Program-made: the position numbers and the translations under genes
Notes under the pieces: generated by a model
Database searches by the model: none
What the model saw: only the letters and a program-made list of their open reading frames with translations
What the model was told of the DNA's origin: nothing
Shown: positions 55,801 through 63,265 of the stretch, in pieces
Layout of the letters: every line of letters starts with the position of its first letter
Position numbering within the stretch: position 1 is the stretch's first letter
NCBI GenBank assembly: GCA_022539475.1
Contig: VCMS01000042.1
Coordinates: 275,561 to 339,560, forward strand
Direction: 5' to 3'
Source: Gracilaria domingensis
Lineage: Eukaryota > Rhodophyta > Florideophyceae > Gracilariales > Gracilariaceae
DNA: 64,000 bases

Positions 55801-56888
55801 CTATGTCGTTCGCCACTAATACCGATTTGGAAAAAGAATTCCATGTTCTCTGGTGACGTCATTACTCCAACAGAAGTTGAATAGGAGGCCGCCAAAACAT
55901 GTTGAATCAAGACACCTTTCAGCTCAAAGACGTTCGTTAAGGATTGTCGCCGTGCGCGTAACACGCGGTTTGCATTCGTGGCAATTTTGGAAAGCACATA
56001 CTCCGGAAGGAAAACGTCAAACGTGTCCAAGCGAGAAAGACCAGACTCACTCAAAAGACGAGCGCTTTGGGTCTCTGAATCTTGAATCTCTTTCGTAACG
56101 TTTCTCAACATTGTGTTTGCTTCATATAAAAACCGTTTTCCTAAGTCCGCGTTGAACTCATCCAAATCAAGCTCAATTGGATGAAACGGTGAACAATAAG
56201 TCCAGTTGCGCAGCCCTTTGTCAATCAATGTTGGTATATCTCGCTCTGGAGCTACATCATTTTCGCTCAAATGCGATCCATGTGAATCCAATGAGTCTTC
56301 TAAAATACAGTCCATCTCGTAGTTAAAAACGGAAGACCACACATCTTGGACTGCAACTTTTCTGGCTTCTTCCACATTCGATGTTGATCGGTGCGAGCTC
56401 ATTTTAACTGACTTTGAGTTCCCTTCATTTAGCAGTTCTCTTATTTCTGCCTCAGGTATTTTGCCGGTTTCTTGCTCCACGTTCTGAAGGAGATCAATGG
56501 TAGAACCAGAACTATCGCTTAAAGTCTCAACTGCAAGATCTAAAACAAATGAAGGATCATCTTCGCTTTCGTCTGCAAGGATAAGGGTATTTGTGTTTTC
56601 CATATATTCGTCCAATGTTTGCTGCTGTTGAGGATTTGTGTCACTGTTGCTTCCAGTTTTGCCGTTTTCATCGAGATTAAAGGGCATTGGGAAGATTTGT
56701 TGAGAATCTGTATCATGTCCGGATTGAAAGTTGCTGTGCTGACTGTGAGAGGAAATGGACGATTGTTGTTGGTCAAGATCTGCGTGAAGGGGACTAGGGA
56801 CAAAGGTATCTACTGCTGGTGACAAAGGAGGGGCTACACTGGTTGAGATGTTGAGTGACATTGCACAGGAATGGCTCAATGTGGGCAC
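52848..56888 (-). CDS. 1346-residue protein: DDE/D-like transposase with embedded PD-(D/E)XK nuclease and zinc finger
   Basis: Probable transposase of the 5.7-kb element. Residues 1-170 are Ser/Gln/Asp-rich and disordered. A transposase-like core has candidate acidic motifs LDDDH (about 423-425), FHFAADRGY (D508) and WNHLKGGVDEF (D1122), the last resembling the final Asp region of piggyBac transposases. Between the second and third motif lies a PD-(D/E)XK signature: helix FNEAQVLKALP (about 869-879), SPDALAVI (D926) and CAVEIKT (E944, K946), as in YqaJ-type exonucleases. The C-terminus (about 1278-1325) is a Cys/His-rich finger, CSLCSYSH then CSTCRQAICGGCWDRWH. The frame is intact. The N-terminal codons lie in the terminal repeat, so the promoter probably does too. 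Motif assignments are by eye. Confidence 0.6.
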   Translation of the reverse strand: MPTLSHSCAMSLNISTSVAPPLSPAVDTFVPSPLHADLDQQQSSISSHSQHSNFQSGHDTDSQQIFPMPFNLDENGKTGSNSDTNPQQQQTLDEYMENTNTLILADESEDDPSFVLDLAVETLSDSSGSTIDLLQNVEQETGKIPEAEIRELLNEGNSKSVKMSSHRSTSNVEEARKVAVQDVWSSVFNYEMDCILEDSLDSHGSHLSENDVAPERDIPTLIDKGLRNWTYCSPFHPIELDLDEFNADLGKRFLYEANTMLRNVTKEIQDSETQSARLLSESGLSRLDTFDVFLPEYVLSKIATNANRVLRARRQSLTNVFELKGVLIQHVLAASYSTSVGVMTSPENMEFFFQIGISGERHSHVWSALCCTKQRRQRVEECGTGWSNFPRRANALITELEDELASINRLFLLVPGATVLSLDDDHQRLRSRAVAQLTLMSHINNPKKALGPVNNAICSALNPVFLASHYSRTGEKSLDGWERLVRLLQGVPTTGPIKPMIDFHFAADRGYSHQEAIDFVNDRLGATIFGTHNCSLDYLFVFGDGPIRKRHKGMEVSEKGCRAIYSAQRKPGKLSGRPVDAIVYRESYSRRIAAVYHNNDSLFNASKFTLVPKSGYRLSKTPEKRELFHRIFEKTSTSTRSSNEIGTDSALVSRLRVANVISGVQEVTLLQSEDPGWFLGRAFQYTSRTTNRFIRTLADNFEANVKSLAEMVKGRETGFGALVFPEDAVEGDTRLKMKAESLCHWLNVKMQSAPMVSDFEDAKAFVLTATAEELRAKNIQELLSKMSSVGRRLLRSMRKPQIIEAVLKLQSDIQSGVVVIEDSSLQSLTLEQQLQNDIKNFKESLYKSSLESWVMKPLVSTAGMKEGSFNEAQVLKALPHFFDNETTTRWRSDGIKEETFNLSIDYVRTIGLISSGTEMMVSDSPDALAVIVDDHNKRLVCAVEIKTMTALRTIQSAVEIRNKYGSLSMVKGVGTNEEVLKMFHALVPSSDYRLQCLHHALSLKVNTVSFVVAKGSNCGIGGIIYTAVIEFSNPILYQYSYILAAVRVGAFSWVGKNAKHIPKEYDGMLQATHATDLHSYATYYNLSCAYKSAVLKHGTLPPARMIRPTVLVYWNHLKGGVDEFSRALTSLSYTNSSENPIVSIVGRLLCAQVNNAAVVHRLSKAKNSGALPDSWEHVKNDKGYHELRHDLTRCASFAEYARQLAKEYKRISEAETSKGGTCASWNHVSSLEGNSVQPLEMEALFKRNVVEKYNRPDETRRRLSLPLLHKKVKSKDSYCSLCSYSHTIRKNGKEFRKKGGRRQRQWCSTCRQAICGGCWDRWHSDRVLVRAKISSDELEELQKRAM

Positions 56889-57119
56889 TTCAAGGTTGAT
56901 GGCTTTGCAATGGTTTGGGTGAGGATCCAGGTCCCAGAAGGTGAAAGTATGGGTGAATGGGATGAAAAGCAGGGTGAGCTCACCTTTCTAGGGTGAGCCT
57001 CACCCTGCGTTGGGACCAACGCACCGAGGCCGGGTGAAATGGGACTATTTCACCCAGCATCACCCTGAAAATTGGGTGAGGAAAAATCCTCACCCAACTG
57101 TCATGGGGCTAGTGAGTCA
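56756..57119 (-). repeat. Right terminal inverted repeat of the 5.7-kb element
   Basis: Inverse copy of 51412-51779. It contains the start codon (56888) and first 40 or so codons of the 1346-residue protein. The outer 285 bases match the left copy exactly by eye, while the inner 75 bases, which are coding, differ at many positions. Confidence 0.85.
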
Positions 57120-57212
57120 TCAAGGGTATCGTGATTGTAACGGCTCTATAAACGGCTCCCACAAACTTTGTGGCACAAAGCCTATAAGTTTGACTGTCAG
57201 AAACATCACATT

Positions 57213-57255
57213 GTTGTTTACCGACATTGGACTTTCTCCAATGTCGGCAAACAAC
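57213..57255. repeat. 19-bp inverted repeat upstream of B4
   Basis: The arms 57213-57231 (GTTGTTTACCGACATTGGA) and 57237-57255 pair with one mismatch around a 5-base loop. The corresponding place upstream of B1 (about 40750-40790) lacks it. Confidence 0.85.
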
Positions 57256-57491
57256 CATGTGCAACAACATTGACAAGGCAAAAAACGCATCAACGAAAAG
57301 TTTAAGATCACACCTCATCCTTCGCCGCCTTCCGATTCCACGATGGCCTGCAGCAACTATTCTCACGAAGATTCGACTCTCTCTTCTTCTTTATTTTGAG
57401 CGCGATACGTCAATTACTCGTACCGCGAGGGGCTATGATGGGAAATAAGCAAGCCGAGCTTTGACTCTCAAAACCCACAACCGCTCCAAGA

Positions 57492-58292
57492 ATGATCCAC
57501 ACTACTGTCCTTTCTGTTTTTTAGCTTCCTCTTTCCTTCCACGGTCGCGGCTCTTCTTTCCTGACTGTCTCGCAGTGCCAGGGAGCGTGAACTTGTTTCA
57601 ATGTGCACGTCGACCTCTCTCATATTTCTTATGCTGCATGCGACGACCATGATGACTGTTTTTGCATCCCGACGGACAACACGGACTTTGTGTGCCAATC
57701 GGATGATGATTGTGGTGAAAAACGGGACGTGTGTACCACATTCTTCGACCTGTAGTAGGCGCCAGTGTTTATAAAGATAGCGCTCGAAATCCGCAATTAT
57801 CCAGAGCCAACTCGCACGGACGACATGGCGGATGGCAATCTCAACGCCGAATCTACTGAGCAGCCCGTTGAAGGACCGCCCGATGAAGGACGCGATGTTT
57901 CGAAGAGAGCAAGGGAATACAACGACCAGCCGAAATTGGCGAACAGGAGCCTTGAGCCAGTCCGGAATCTGAGAAATGGTGCATCGGAAAACATCACCTG
58001 CGTCACATCTCCGCCGCATAGTTGATGTAAGAGAATCATGTTTGCGCCATGGCTCTGTGCGGCGAGCATGGTAGCGTGGTACGCCAGAAAATATCTTCAA
58101 GTTTGACGTGTGGAATACGATGATGAAATCCACAGTGCAGGTGATCTGCTGCGAGCGCACAGTTCGACTGATGAACAACGTGAATTACGCAGGGTAAGTG
58201 GGTGTGCCATCTCCATCACTTGGTTCGCGACGGGGTACGGCTCGAGGGCGAAAGATATGCTACTGGGAGCTGCTGAGACTGGGTTAGGTCTT
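57492..58292 (+). pseudogene. Gene B4: decayed B paralogue
   Basis: It aligns with B1 from the ATG (AAGAATGATCCAC context at 57492) to the end of the conserved domain. An early stop lies at codon 11, several frameshifts follow in the Cys-rich part, and the acidic repeats are absent. The C-terminal domain is recognisable (TWFATGYGSRAKDMLLGAA) but degraded. It is the most diverged B copy and lies just right of the 5.7-kb element, divergent from A2. Confidence 0.7.
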
Positions 58293-58676
58293 GATGGTCG
58301 TACTTAGTATGGGATGTGGTGTCTGTGAAACGGGGTCTACATCCTCTGATCGAGCATTATTCATCTGGCGGTGCATCTACCAACCCAATCTTGCGGTCTG
58401 GGCAACGTGATGATTTTCTTTTCGGGGTTGGTCTAGTTCCTTACGCCCGAGAGGTACCGTATGTACCGACGGGGTACCCCCAGATTGCATGACGTACTGC
58501 ATTCTGTAGAAGGCAAGTTGTGGTTCTGTCAGCAGTGCCAGACCTGCATTGCTCCTCTCTCGTTCGATACAAGTTGCACTGCTACAACGCAGTCACCTTC
58601 TCTCCTAAAATGCTTGTGAAGGTAAAGATGAAAAAGTGAAGGAGATGCGGCAAGCGGTGGTGAAGGGAATGAATGA

Positions 58677-58718
58677 AGTAGACGTGGATGTGGACGTGGA
58701 CGTGGACGTGGACGTGGG
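58677..58718 (+). repeat. GTGGAC hexanucleotide repeat
   Basis: About six tandem GTGGAC/GTGGAT units upstream of C3, encoding Val-Asp in the small upstream frame. The matching place in C1 and C2 has one or two units, so the run expanded in this copy. Confidence 0.8.
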
Positions 58719-58820
58719 GAATTGGGGCGAGGAAGGAGAGGATTGGAGTTTGAATTGGAGCTCACTCACCGTGGATCTCGGAGCTCTCGCTGTTCACGGA
58801 GCTAGCACCGATTTGTGAGG

Positions 58821-58828
58821 TATTTAAG
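58821..58828 (+). promoter_or_regulatory. TATA-like box of gene C3
   Basis: TATTTAAG, about 110 bases upstream of the ATG, in the same place and context (before AGCGC) as in C1 and C2. Confidence 0.45.
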
Positions 58829-58938
58829 CGCTTGCTCGTCGAGCGCATTCGTTTCGGGTTCGTCTCCGCTTGTTACTCATCTGCAGCGAAAGAGCGAAAA
58901 CGCGTCACACAACCATTGCTGGGAGGAAGAGGTCGAAA

Positions 58939-59493
58939 ATGTTGTGCTCATTTGATTTGCTAGAGGTGGTCATGACCGTCGGAATGGCGGGAATGTTGTT
59001 AGGAGCCTCATGCGGCGGACAAGCTATGGGAAGTTGTGAAGATGGGCGGGATGAGTCAGGCTGCGGCGGGATTGGATTATTGTCAAACAGGATGAAGGAT
59101 AAGAAAGGGTGTGTTTCGAGGGAAGTTGAGCAAAGGACAAGCTCAGGTGGCGAATGGAAGAGGAATCGTGTTTTGAACGCGAACGTTATCTCCATTGGCG
59201 GGCTGGAAGCAGGTGCGGGGATGAAATCGAAGTATGGCTGTTTGACAAGGTGGCAATGGCACTCCATGCGCCGCAACGCAACCGAGACGGCAGCTAAAGG
59301 GTGCAGTTGTACTGACGATCAACAGCTGCGCGTCAGTGACGGAGTTGTGGGGCCTCTGGAGCCGGGCACGGGGGAAGATGCAGCGCCAGAGCGCGAGCTG
59401 GCGACTAGGAGAGCTAGACGGCGCCGCGTGAGGTGCTGGCATTGCCGTCGAAGAGGCCACACTCGCGAGGAGTGTTGGCATTGGCAGGGCTGA
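58939..59493 (+). CDS. Gene C3: CCHC zinc-knuckle protein, paralogue of C1
   Basis: A 184-residue protein, the same length as C1 from the aligned ATG. The hydrophobic N-terminus (LLEVVMTVGMAGMLLG) and the knuckle CWHCRRRGHTREEC are conserved, as are the GCGGIG and GCLTRW motifs. It is the most diverged of the three, yet the frame and all metal-binding residues are kept, which argues that the family is under selection. It follows the B4 pseudogene on the same strand. Confidence 0.65.
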   Translation: MLCSFDLLEVVMTVGMAGMLLGASCGGQAMGSCEDGRDESGCGGIGLLSNRMKDKKGCVSREVEQRTSSGGEWKRNRVLNANVISIGGLEAGAGMKSKYGCLTRWQWHSMRRNATETAAKGCSCTDDQQLRVSDGVVGPLEPGTGEDAAPERELATRRARRRRVRCWHCRRRGHTREECWHWQG

Positions 59494-60204
59494 GAGGGTT
59501 TTGGATGGCAATAGTTGTGTGGTGCGTTTTACTATAAACTGAAGAATGAGATTAATGTACATGTGACTGAGGCCTCCAGGTGCGTGTGTTGCCGAAGAAA
59601 CGCAAGTGTTGCTCACTACAGGTCCGTGTACCTTCGCACCTTTGCTCTCGAAAGTTTCGAGTCGAAACACAGCCCACAGCGGCCGTTGCAATGCAGCTGT
59701 CAGCAGTGTATTGTTAGCCGTGATTTGGCATGACGTAATCAGCTGTGCTTTACAGTGTAAATGGCAATGTCTGCTCAAAGACGTCATCGAATATCTCTAC
59801 GTGTAGAGATTTGCAGACTCTTGACGGTAGCACGCCGCTCGCGAGCTGCGTCGAGGCCGCCACGCGAGTCGGGCGGCTCAAGCGGGCCGCCGGCTCTGGC
59901 CGGCCTCTGGCCGCGCGCACGCGCACGAGACCGGAGGCGCCGCCGTCGCCAGCGGGCCGCACTCAACGCCCAAACTTACCTGTTTGGAATTGAAATTTTG
60001 GTGGCCACAATCCGTTATTTTAAAAAGCGTGGCGGCAGTTGGGCCAACTCTCGGGGCACCACTTTAAGCCCGCCGCGCCCGACACCAGCCGCGCCCGACA
60101 CCAGCCGCTTCCTCTCCCCCCCCCCCCGTCGGCCTGCACAAATATCTGCTGCTGCAGAAGCTCGCCTGCTCAACTGCTTTGCTGACTCCGTACTTGAGAA
60201 CAAC
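59494..60204 (+). other. Boundary region and upstream region of the acyl-CoA synthetase gene
   Basis: Composition changes sharply at about 59850 from mixed to very GC-rich. The frame of the synthetase is open upstream to 59761, but that part is Arg/Ala-rich low complexity without family similarity and is treated as 5' leader. It contains a duplicated 16-base CGCGCCCGACACCAGC unit (60075-60107) and a run of about 12 C near 60116-60127. Confidence 0.5.
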
Positions 60205-62199
60205 ATGGTGCATCCGGATCAGGTTTCCTCCCCGGTGGGCGACGGAAACGTTCGCACGTGCGGCTGGGCAGGCGACTTTGATGCCACCCGCCCGCACCAG
60301 CACGCACCCCCCGTCAAGTCGCTGCACGAGGTGTTGTTCCGATCGGCGGACAAGCACCCGCAGTCGCCCTGCCTGGGCTGGCGCGAGAACGCCGAGTCGC
60401 CCTACCTGTGGTGGACGTACGAAACCACCGTGCAGCACATCAAGACGGCTCGCGACGCGCTGCTCTCGCTGGGTCTCGCCAAGGGAGACACCGTCGGCTT
60501 CTACGCCGTCAACTGCCCGCAATGGGTCATGATGCAGTACGCCGTCATGTCGGCCGGGCTCGTGGTGGTGCCGATCTACGACACGCTGGGGCCCAACATT
60601 CTGGAGTACGTTTCCAACCACTCCGAACTCAAGGCGCTTGTGGTGTCCGCGGCCAACTTTGAGAAGCTCGAGCGCGTGAGGCAGGCTGGAAAGTGCCCCT
60701 CCATCCAGCACGTCATTGTTGCCGGCGCAAAGGACATTGCTGATGACGCCGAAACACGCAAGTGCGTGCAATCGGCGGACAACACCATGTCCATGCTGCA
60801 GCTCATGGAGAAAGGAAAGGAGGCCGCCGGCAGCGGCGCTGTGTCGGCGGCGCCCGAGGTGGTTCTGAGCGACCTGCTGGTGATCATGTACACGTCGGGA
60901 ACCACTGGCAACCCGAAGGGTGTGGAGCTGCCGCACCGCGCGCTGGTGGCGTCCGTGGCGTCGGCATCGCTGTTCTTCGAGAAATGGGGATACCCGTTCC
61001 TCAGCAATGACGTGTTCATGAGCTACCTGCCGCTGTCGCACATCTTTGAGCAGCAGGCGGAGGCGCTGTTTCTTGCAGCCGGCGCCTGCATTGGATTCTA
61101 CTCGGGCAACATCAAGCTGCTGCTGTCCGACCTGGAGGCGCTCAAGCCGACGGTGTTTGCCGGCGTGCCGCGCGTGTACGCGCGCTTCCAGCAGCGAATC
61201 GAGCAGAATGTGGAGAAGGCGTCGTTCATCCAGAGGACGCTGTTCCACTGGGCGTACGCGCGGCAGGTGAAGGCGGAGGAGCGCCCCGGCGAGCACGAGC
61301 GCTCCGGCTTTTGGGACGCGCTGGTGTTCAAGAAGGTGCGCGGCAAGATCCTGCCGCGCTGCCGCTTCGGCATCACGGGCTCGGCGCCCATGTCGGCGCA
61401 GACGAACGACTTTCTCAAGGTGTGCCTCATGTGTGCCGTGACGCAGGGGTACGGGCTGACCGAGACGGTGGGCGGGATGAACTGCTCCATCCCCGGCGAC
61501 TCGCGGTCCGGCACGGTGGGCGGGCCGCTGCCCGGGGTGGCGGTGAAGCTGCGCGACCTGCCCGACATGGGGTACCTGGGCAGCGACGAGCCGCACCCGC
61601 GCGGGGAGGTGTGCGTGAAGGGCGACATTGTGTTTGACGGGTACCACCGCAACGAGGAGGCGACGCGGCAGGCGTTTGACGAGCAGGGCTTCTTCCGCAC
61701 CGGCGACGTGGGGCAGTGGCTGGCGGACGGCAGCCTGCAGATCATCGACCGCGCCAAGAACCTGTTCAAGCTGGCGCAGGGCGAGTACGTGTCGCCCGAG
61801 CAGCTGGAGCAGGAGTACGCCAAGGCCAAGCTGGTGGGGCAGGTGTGGGTGTACGGCAACTCGCTGCACGCCAGCCTGCTGGCGGTGGTGGTGCCGGACG
61901 TGGCGGCGGCGCTGGAGTGGGGCGCCAGGCACAGCCTCAAGAGCGTGGAGAGCGTGGCGGCGGCGCCGGCGTTCCGGAGGGAGCTGCTGGCGCAGCTGGA
62001 GGAGGTGCGCGTGCGCAGCCACTTCAAGAAGTACGAGGCGGTGCGCGACGTGGTGCTGGAGGCGCGCGCGCTCAACGAGCTGGGGCAGGGCTTCACGGTG
62101 GACAACGACCTGATGACGCCCAGCTTCAAGCTCAAGCGGCCGCAGCTGCGCGCGCGCTACGGCGCGCAGCTGGACGCGCTGTACGCGCAGCTGCAGTAG
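60205..62199 (+). CDS. Long-chain acyl-CoA synthetase
   Basis: A 664-residue ATP- and CoA-dependent ligase that activates long-chain fatty acids to acyl-CoA via an acyl-adenylate, feeding lipid synthesis or beta-oxidation. The start at 60205 gives the usual family length (650-700 residues). AMP-binding motifs are all present: the P-loop YTSGTTGNPKG (residues 229-239), YGLTETVGG (416-424), the adenine-binding FRTGDVGQW (497-505) with the following hinge and fatty-acyl signature (IIDRAKNLFKLAQGEYVSPEQLE region), and a late Lys-containing MTPSFKLKR near the C-terminus, the position of the catalytic lysine. It most resembles eukaryotic LACS/ACSL enzymes. No C-terminal SKL-type peroxisome signal is seen (it ends in LQ). 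No intron is visible. Codon use is extremely GC-rich. Confidence 0.93.
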   Translation: MVHPDQVSSPVGDGNVRTCGWAGDFDATRPHQHAPPVKSLHEVLFRSADKHPQSPCLGWRENAESPYLWWTYETTVQHIKTARDALLSLGLAKGDTVGFYAVNCPQWVMMQYAVMSAGLVVVPIYDTLGPNILEYVSNHSELKALVVSAANFEKLERVRQAGKCPSIQHVIVAGAKDIADDAETRKCVQSADNTMSMLQLMEKGKEAAGSGAVSAAPEVVLSDLLVIMYTSGTTGNPKGVELPHRALVASVASASLFFEKWGYPFLSNDVFMSYLPLSHIFEQQAEALFLAAGACIGFYSGNIKLLLSDLEALKPTVFAGVPRVYARFQQRIEQNVEKASFIQRTLFHWAYARQVKAEERPGEHERSGFWDALVFKKVRGKILPRCRFGITGSAPMSAQTNDFLKVCLMCAVTQGYGLTETVGGMNCSIPGDSRSGTVGGPLPGVAVKLRDLPDMGYLGSDEPHPRGEVCVKGDIVFDGYHRNEEATRQAFDEQGFFRTGDVGQWLADGSLQIIDRAKNLFKLAQGEYVSPEQLEQEYAKAKLVGQVWVYGNSLHASLLAVVVPDVAAALEWGARHSLKSVESVAAAPAFRRELLAQLEEVRVRSHFKKYEAVRDVVLEARALNELGQGFTVDNDLMTPSFKLKRPQLRARYGAQLDALYAQLQ

Positions 62200-62506
62200 G
62201 CGAGGTAAAGGCGGCGGCGGCGGCGGCGGCCGCTCAGCCGGCCGCGCCAACGGCGGCGGCCGCCAGCGGCGCGCGCCAATTCAGCCGCGCGGCAGCGGCC
62301 GCGGCGCGGAGCGCGCGCGTGCAGCGGGCGCGTAGGTACAACAAGCGGCGCGCAGCAAGCGGCGCGGCGCGGCTCCAGCAATGCGCGCGGCGCCGTGCTC
62401 GCGCTCTCCGCGCGCGCGCCAGCCGCCCACATAAATCGCGCGCGCGCCGCGCCGCGCCGCGTCCGCCTTCCGCGCGCGCCGTAGCCCCCACAGCTCGCCC
62501 CCCATC

Positions 62507-62538
<32 letters not shown>
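62200..62538. other. Intergenic region, GC-rich
   Basis: This is very GC-rich DNA between the synthetase stop and the next start codon. It has GCG/GCC runs and ends in a (CCG)n run (about 62510-62537) directly before the ATG. No gene can be assigned. Confidence 0.5.
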
Positions 62539-62539
<1 letters not shown>

Positions 62540-63097
62540 TGTCGCTGTACCCCGCGCCGTTCGACGACCCGCTGCTGCACGCCACCGCGCCGCCGCCGTC
62601 GCCGCCGCCGCCGCCGCTGCCGCTGCCGCTGCCGCTGCCGCTGCCGCTGCCGCTGCCGCTGCCGCTGCCGCTGCCGCTGCCGCTGCCGCTGCCGCTGCCG
62701 CTGCCGCTGCCGCTGCCGCTGCCGCTGCCGCCCGCCGCGCACTTGTTCGGCCACGCGCACGCGCACGCGCACGCGCACGCGCACGCGCAGCCGCTGTCGC
62801 AGCCGGCGCCGCCGCCGCTCGCGCACTTTGGCGCGCCGCCGGCGCGCCGGCTGGCGCCCGCCGCCGCGCCGCTGGCGCCGCCGGCGCGGCCGCCGCCCCC
62901 CCGCCGCCGCCGCCGCCCGCGCTGCGGCTGCCCGCGCGCGCGCCGCCGCCGCCGCCGCCGCCGCGGCACGACACGTACGTGCCGCGCCGCGCGCCGCAGC
63001 CGCCGCCGCCGCACGCGTCGGCGCTGCACGCGTTTCTGGCGCCGCCCGCGCCGTGCTACGCGCCGCCGCCGTACGGCGCGCTGCCGCTGCCGACGCG

Positions 63098-63138
<41 letters not shown>

Positions 63139-63221
63139 GCGCGGCGGGCGCGGCGCCCGCGCTGCAGGCGGCGCCGTACGGCTACCCGGCGCGGCGCGCG
63201 CGCAGCGATTCGCTGGCCTAA
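62539..63221 (+). CDS. Pro/Leu-, His/Ala- and Pro-rich low-complexity protein, frame changes midway
   Basis: It starts at an ATG in a GCCATGT context and reads MSLYPAPFDDPLLHATAP, then Pro-Leu dipeptides encoded by 19 CTGCCG units, then His-Ala dipeptides, then Pro/Ala-rich sequence. After a seven-C run at about 62896-62902 the plausible reading moves to another frame (RHDTYVPRRAPQ, CYAPPPYGALPL, ending ARRARSDSLA with stop at 63221); staying in the first frame gives an Arg-only tail. The switch is either a length error at the C run, a real frameshift, or a short intron. No known domain is present; it may be a disordered regulatory or wall protein. With such composition, coding status is uncertain. 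Confidence 0.4.
62617..62730 (+). repeat. CTGCCG hexanucleotide repeat, 19 units
   Basis: 114 bases of perfect CTGCCG units encode (Leu-Pro)19 in the frame of the gene around it. A perfect run of this length suggests recent expansion and probable length polymorphism. Confidence 0.95.
62752..62789 (+). repeat. CACGCG hexanucleotide repeat
   Basis: About six tandem CACGCG units encode alternating His-Ala. Alternating CG/CA steps of this kind can adopt Z-DNA, and histidine runs can bind metal; neither role is shown here. Confidence 0.9.
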
Positions 63222-63265
63222 CTGTACTGTAACTGATTCCATAACTTTCTGTATATGTCGCTAAG

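Larger units (their letters stand above)
51412..57119 (-). mobile_element. 5.7-kb DNA transposon with 365-bp inverted repeats, unrecognised family
   Basis: The termini 51412-51779 and 56756-57119 are inverted repeats; the outer 285 bases (from ACTAGCCCCATGACAG) look identical. The element carries a single large gene (52848-56888). The flanks continue as the A-B intergenic region when compared with 40700-40830, so it is an insertion into a duplicated unit. A target duplication is not evident. It lacks polymerase, capsid or retroviral-type integrase genes. Identical termini and an intact gene suggest it is young. The piggyBac hallmark TTAA is absent. The family is not recognised. Confidence 0.75.

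Noticed and set aside
51412-57119. Calling the 5.7-kb element a Polinton or other capsid-bearing element because of its long terminal repeats
   Set aside because: It has no DNA polymerase, capsid, ATPase or retroviral-type integrase gene, and is far too short.
51412-57119. Calling the 5.7-kb element a standard piggyBac
   Set aside because: No TTAA flanks or CCC termini, the protein is more than twice the usual length, and only the GGVD region is suggestive.
59761-60204. Upstream extension of the synthetase to an earlier ATG
   Set aside because: The added 148 residues are low-complexity and would make the protein longer than the family; the ATG at 60205 gives the usual length.
60064-62250. 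Long minus-strand open frame opposite the acyl-CoA synthetase
   Set aside because: His/Arg/Leu-rich sequence typical of an antisense frame in very GC-rich DNA; the plus strand carries all family motifs of a real enzyme.
61716-62538. Alanine/glycine-rich plus-strand frame overlapping the end of the synthetase
   Set aside because: Shadow frame with no domains. Only its far end, after 62900, is used as the likely second half of the Pro-rich gene.
62617-62730. CRISPR-like array
   Set aside because: A simple hexanucleotide repeat without spacers, in a eukaryotic coding region.
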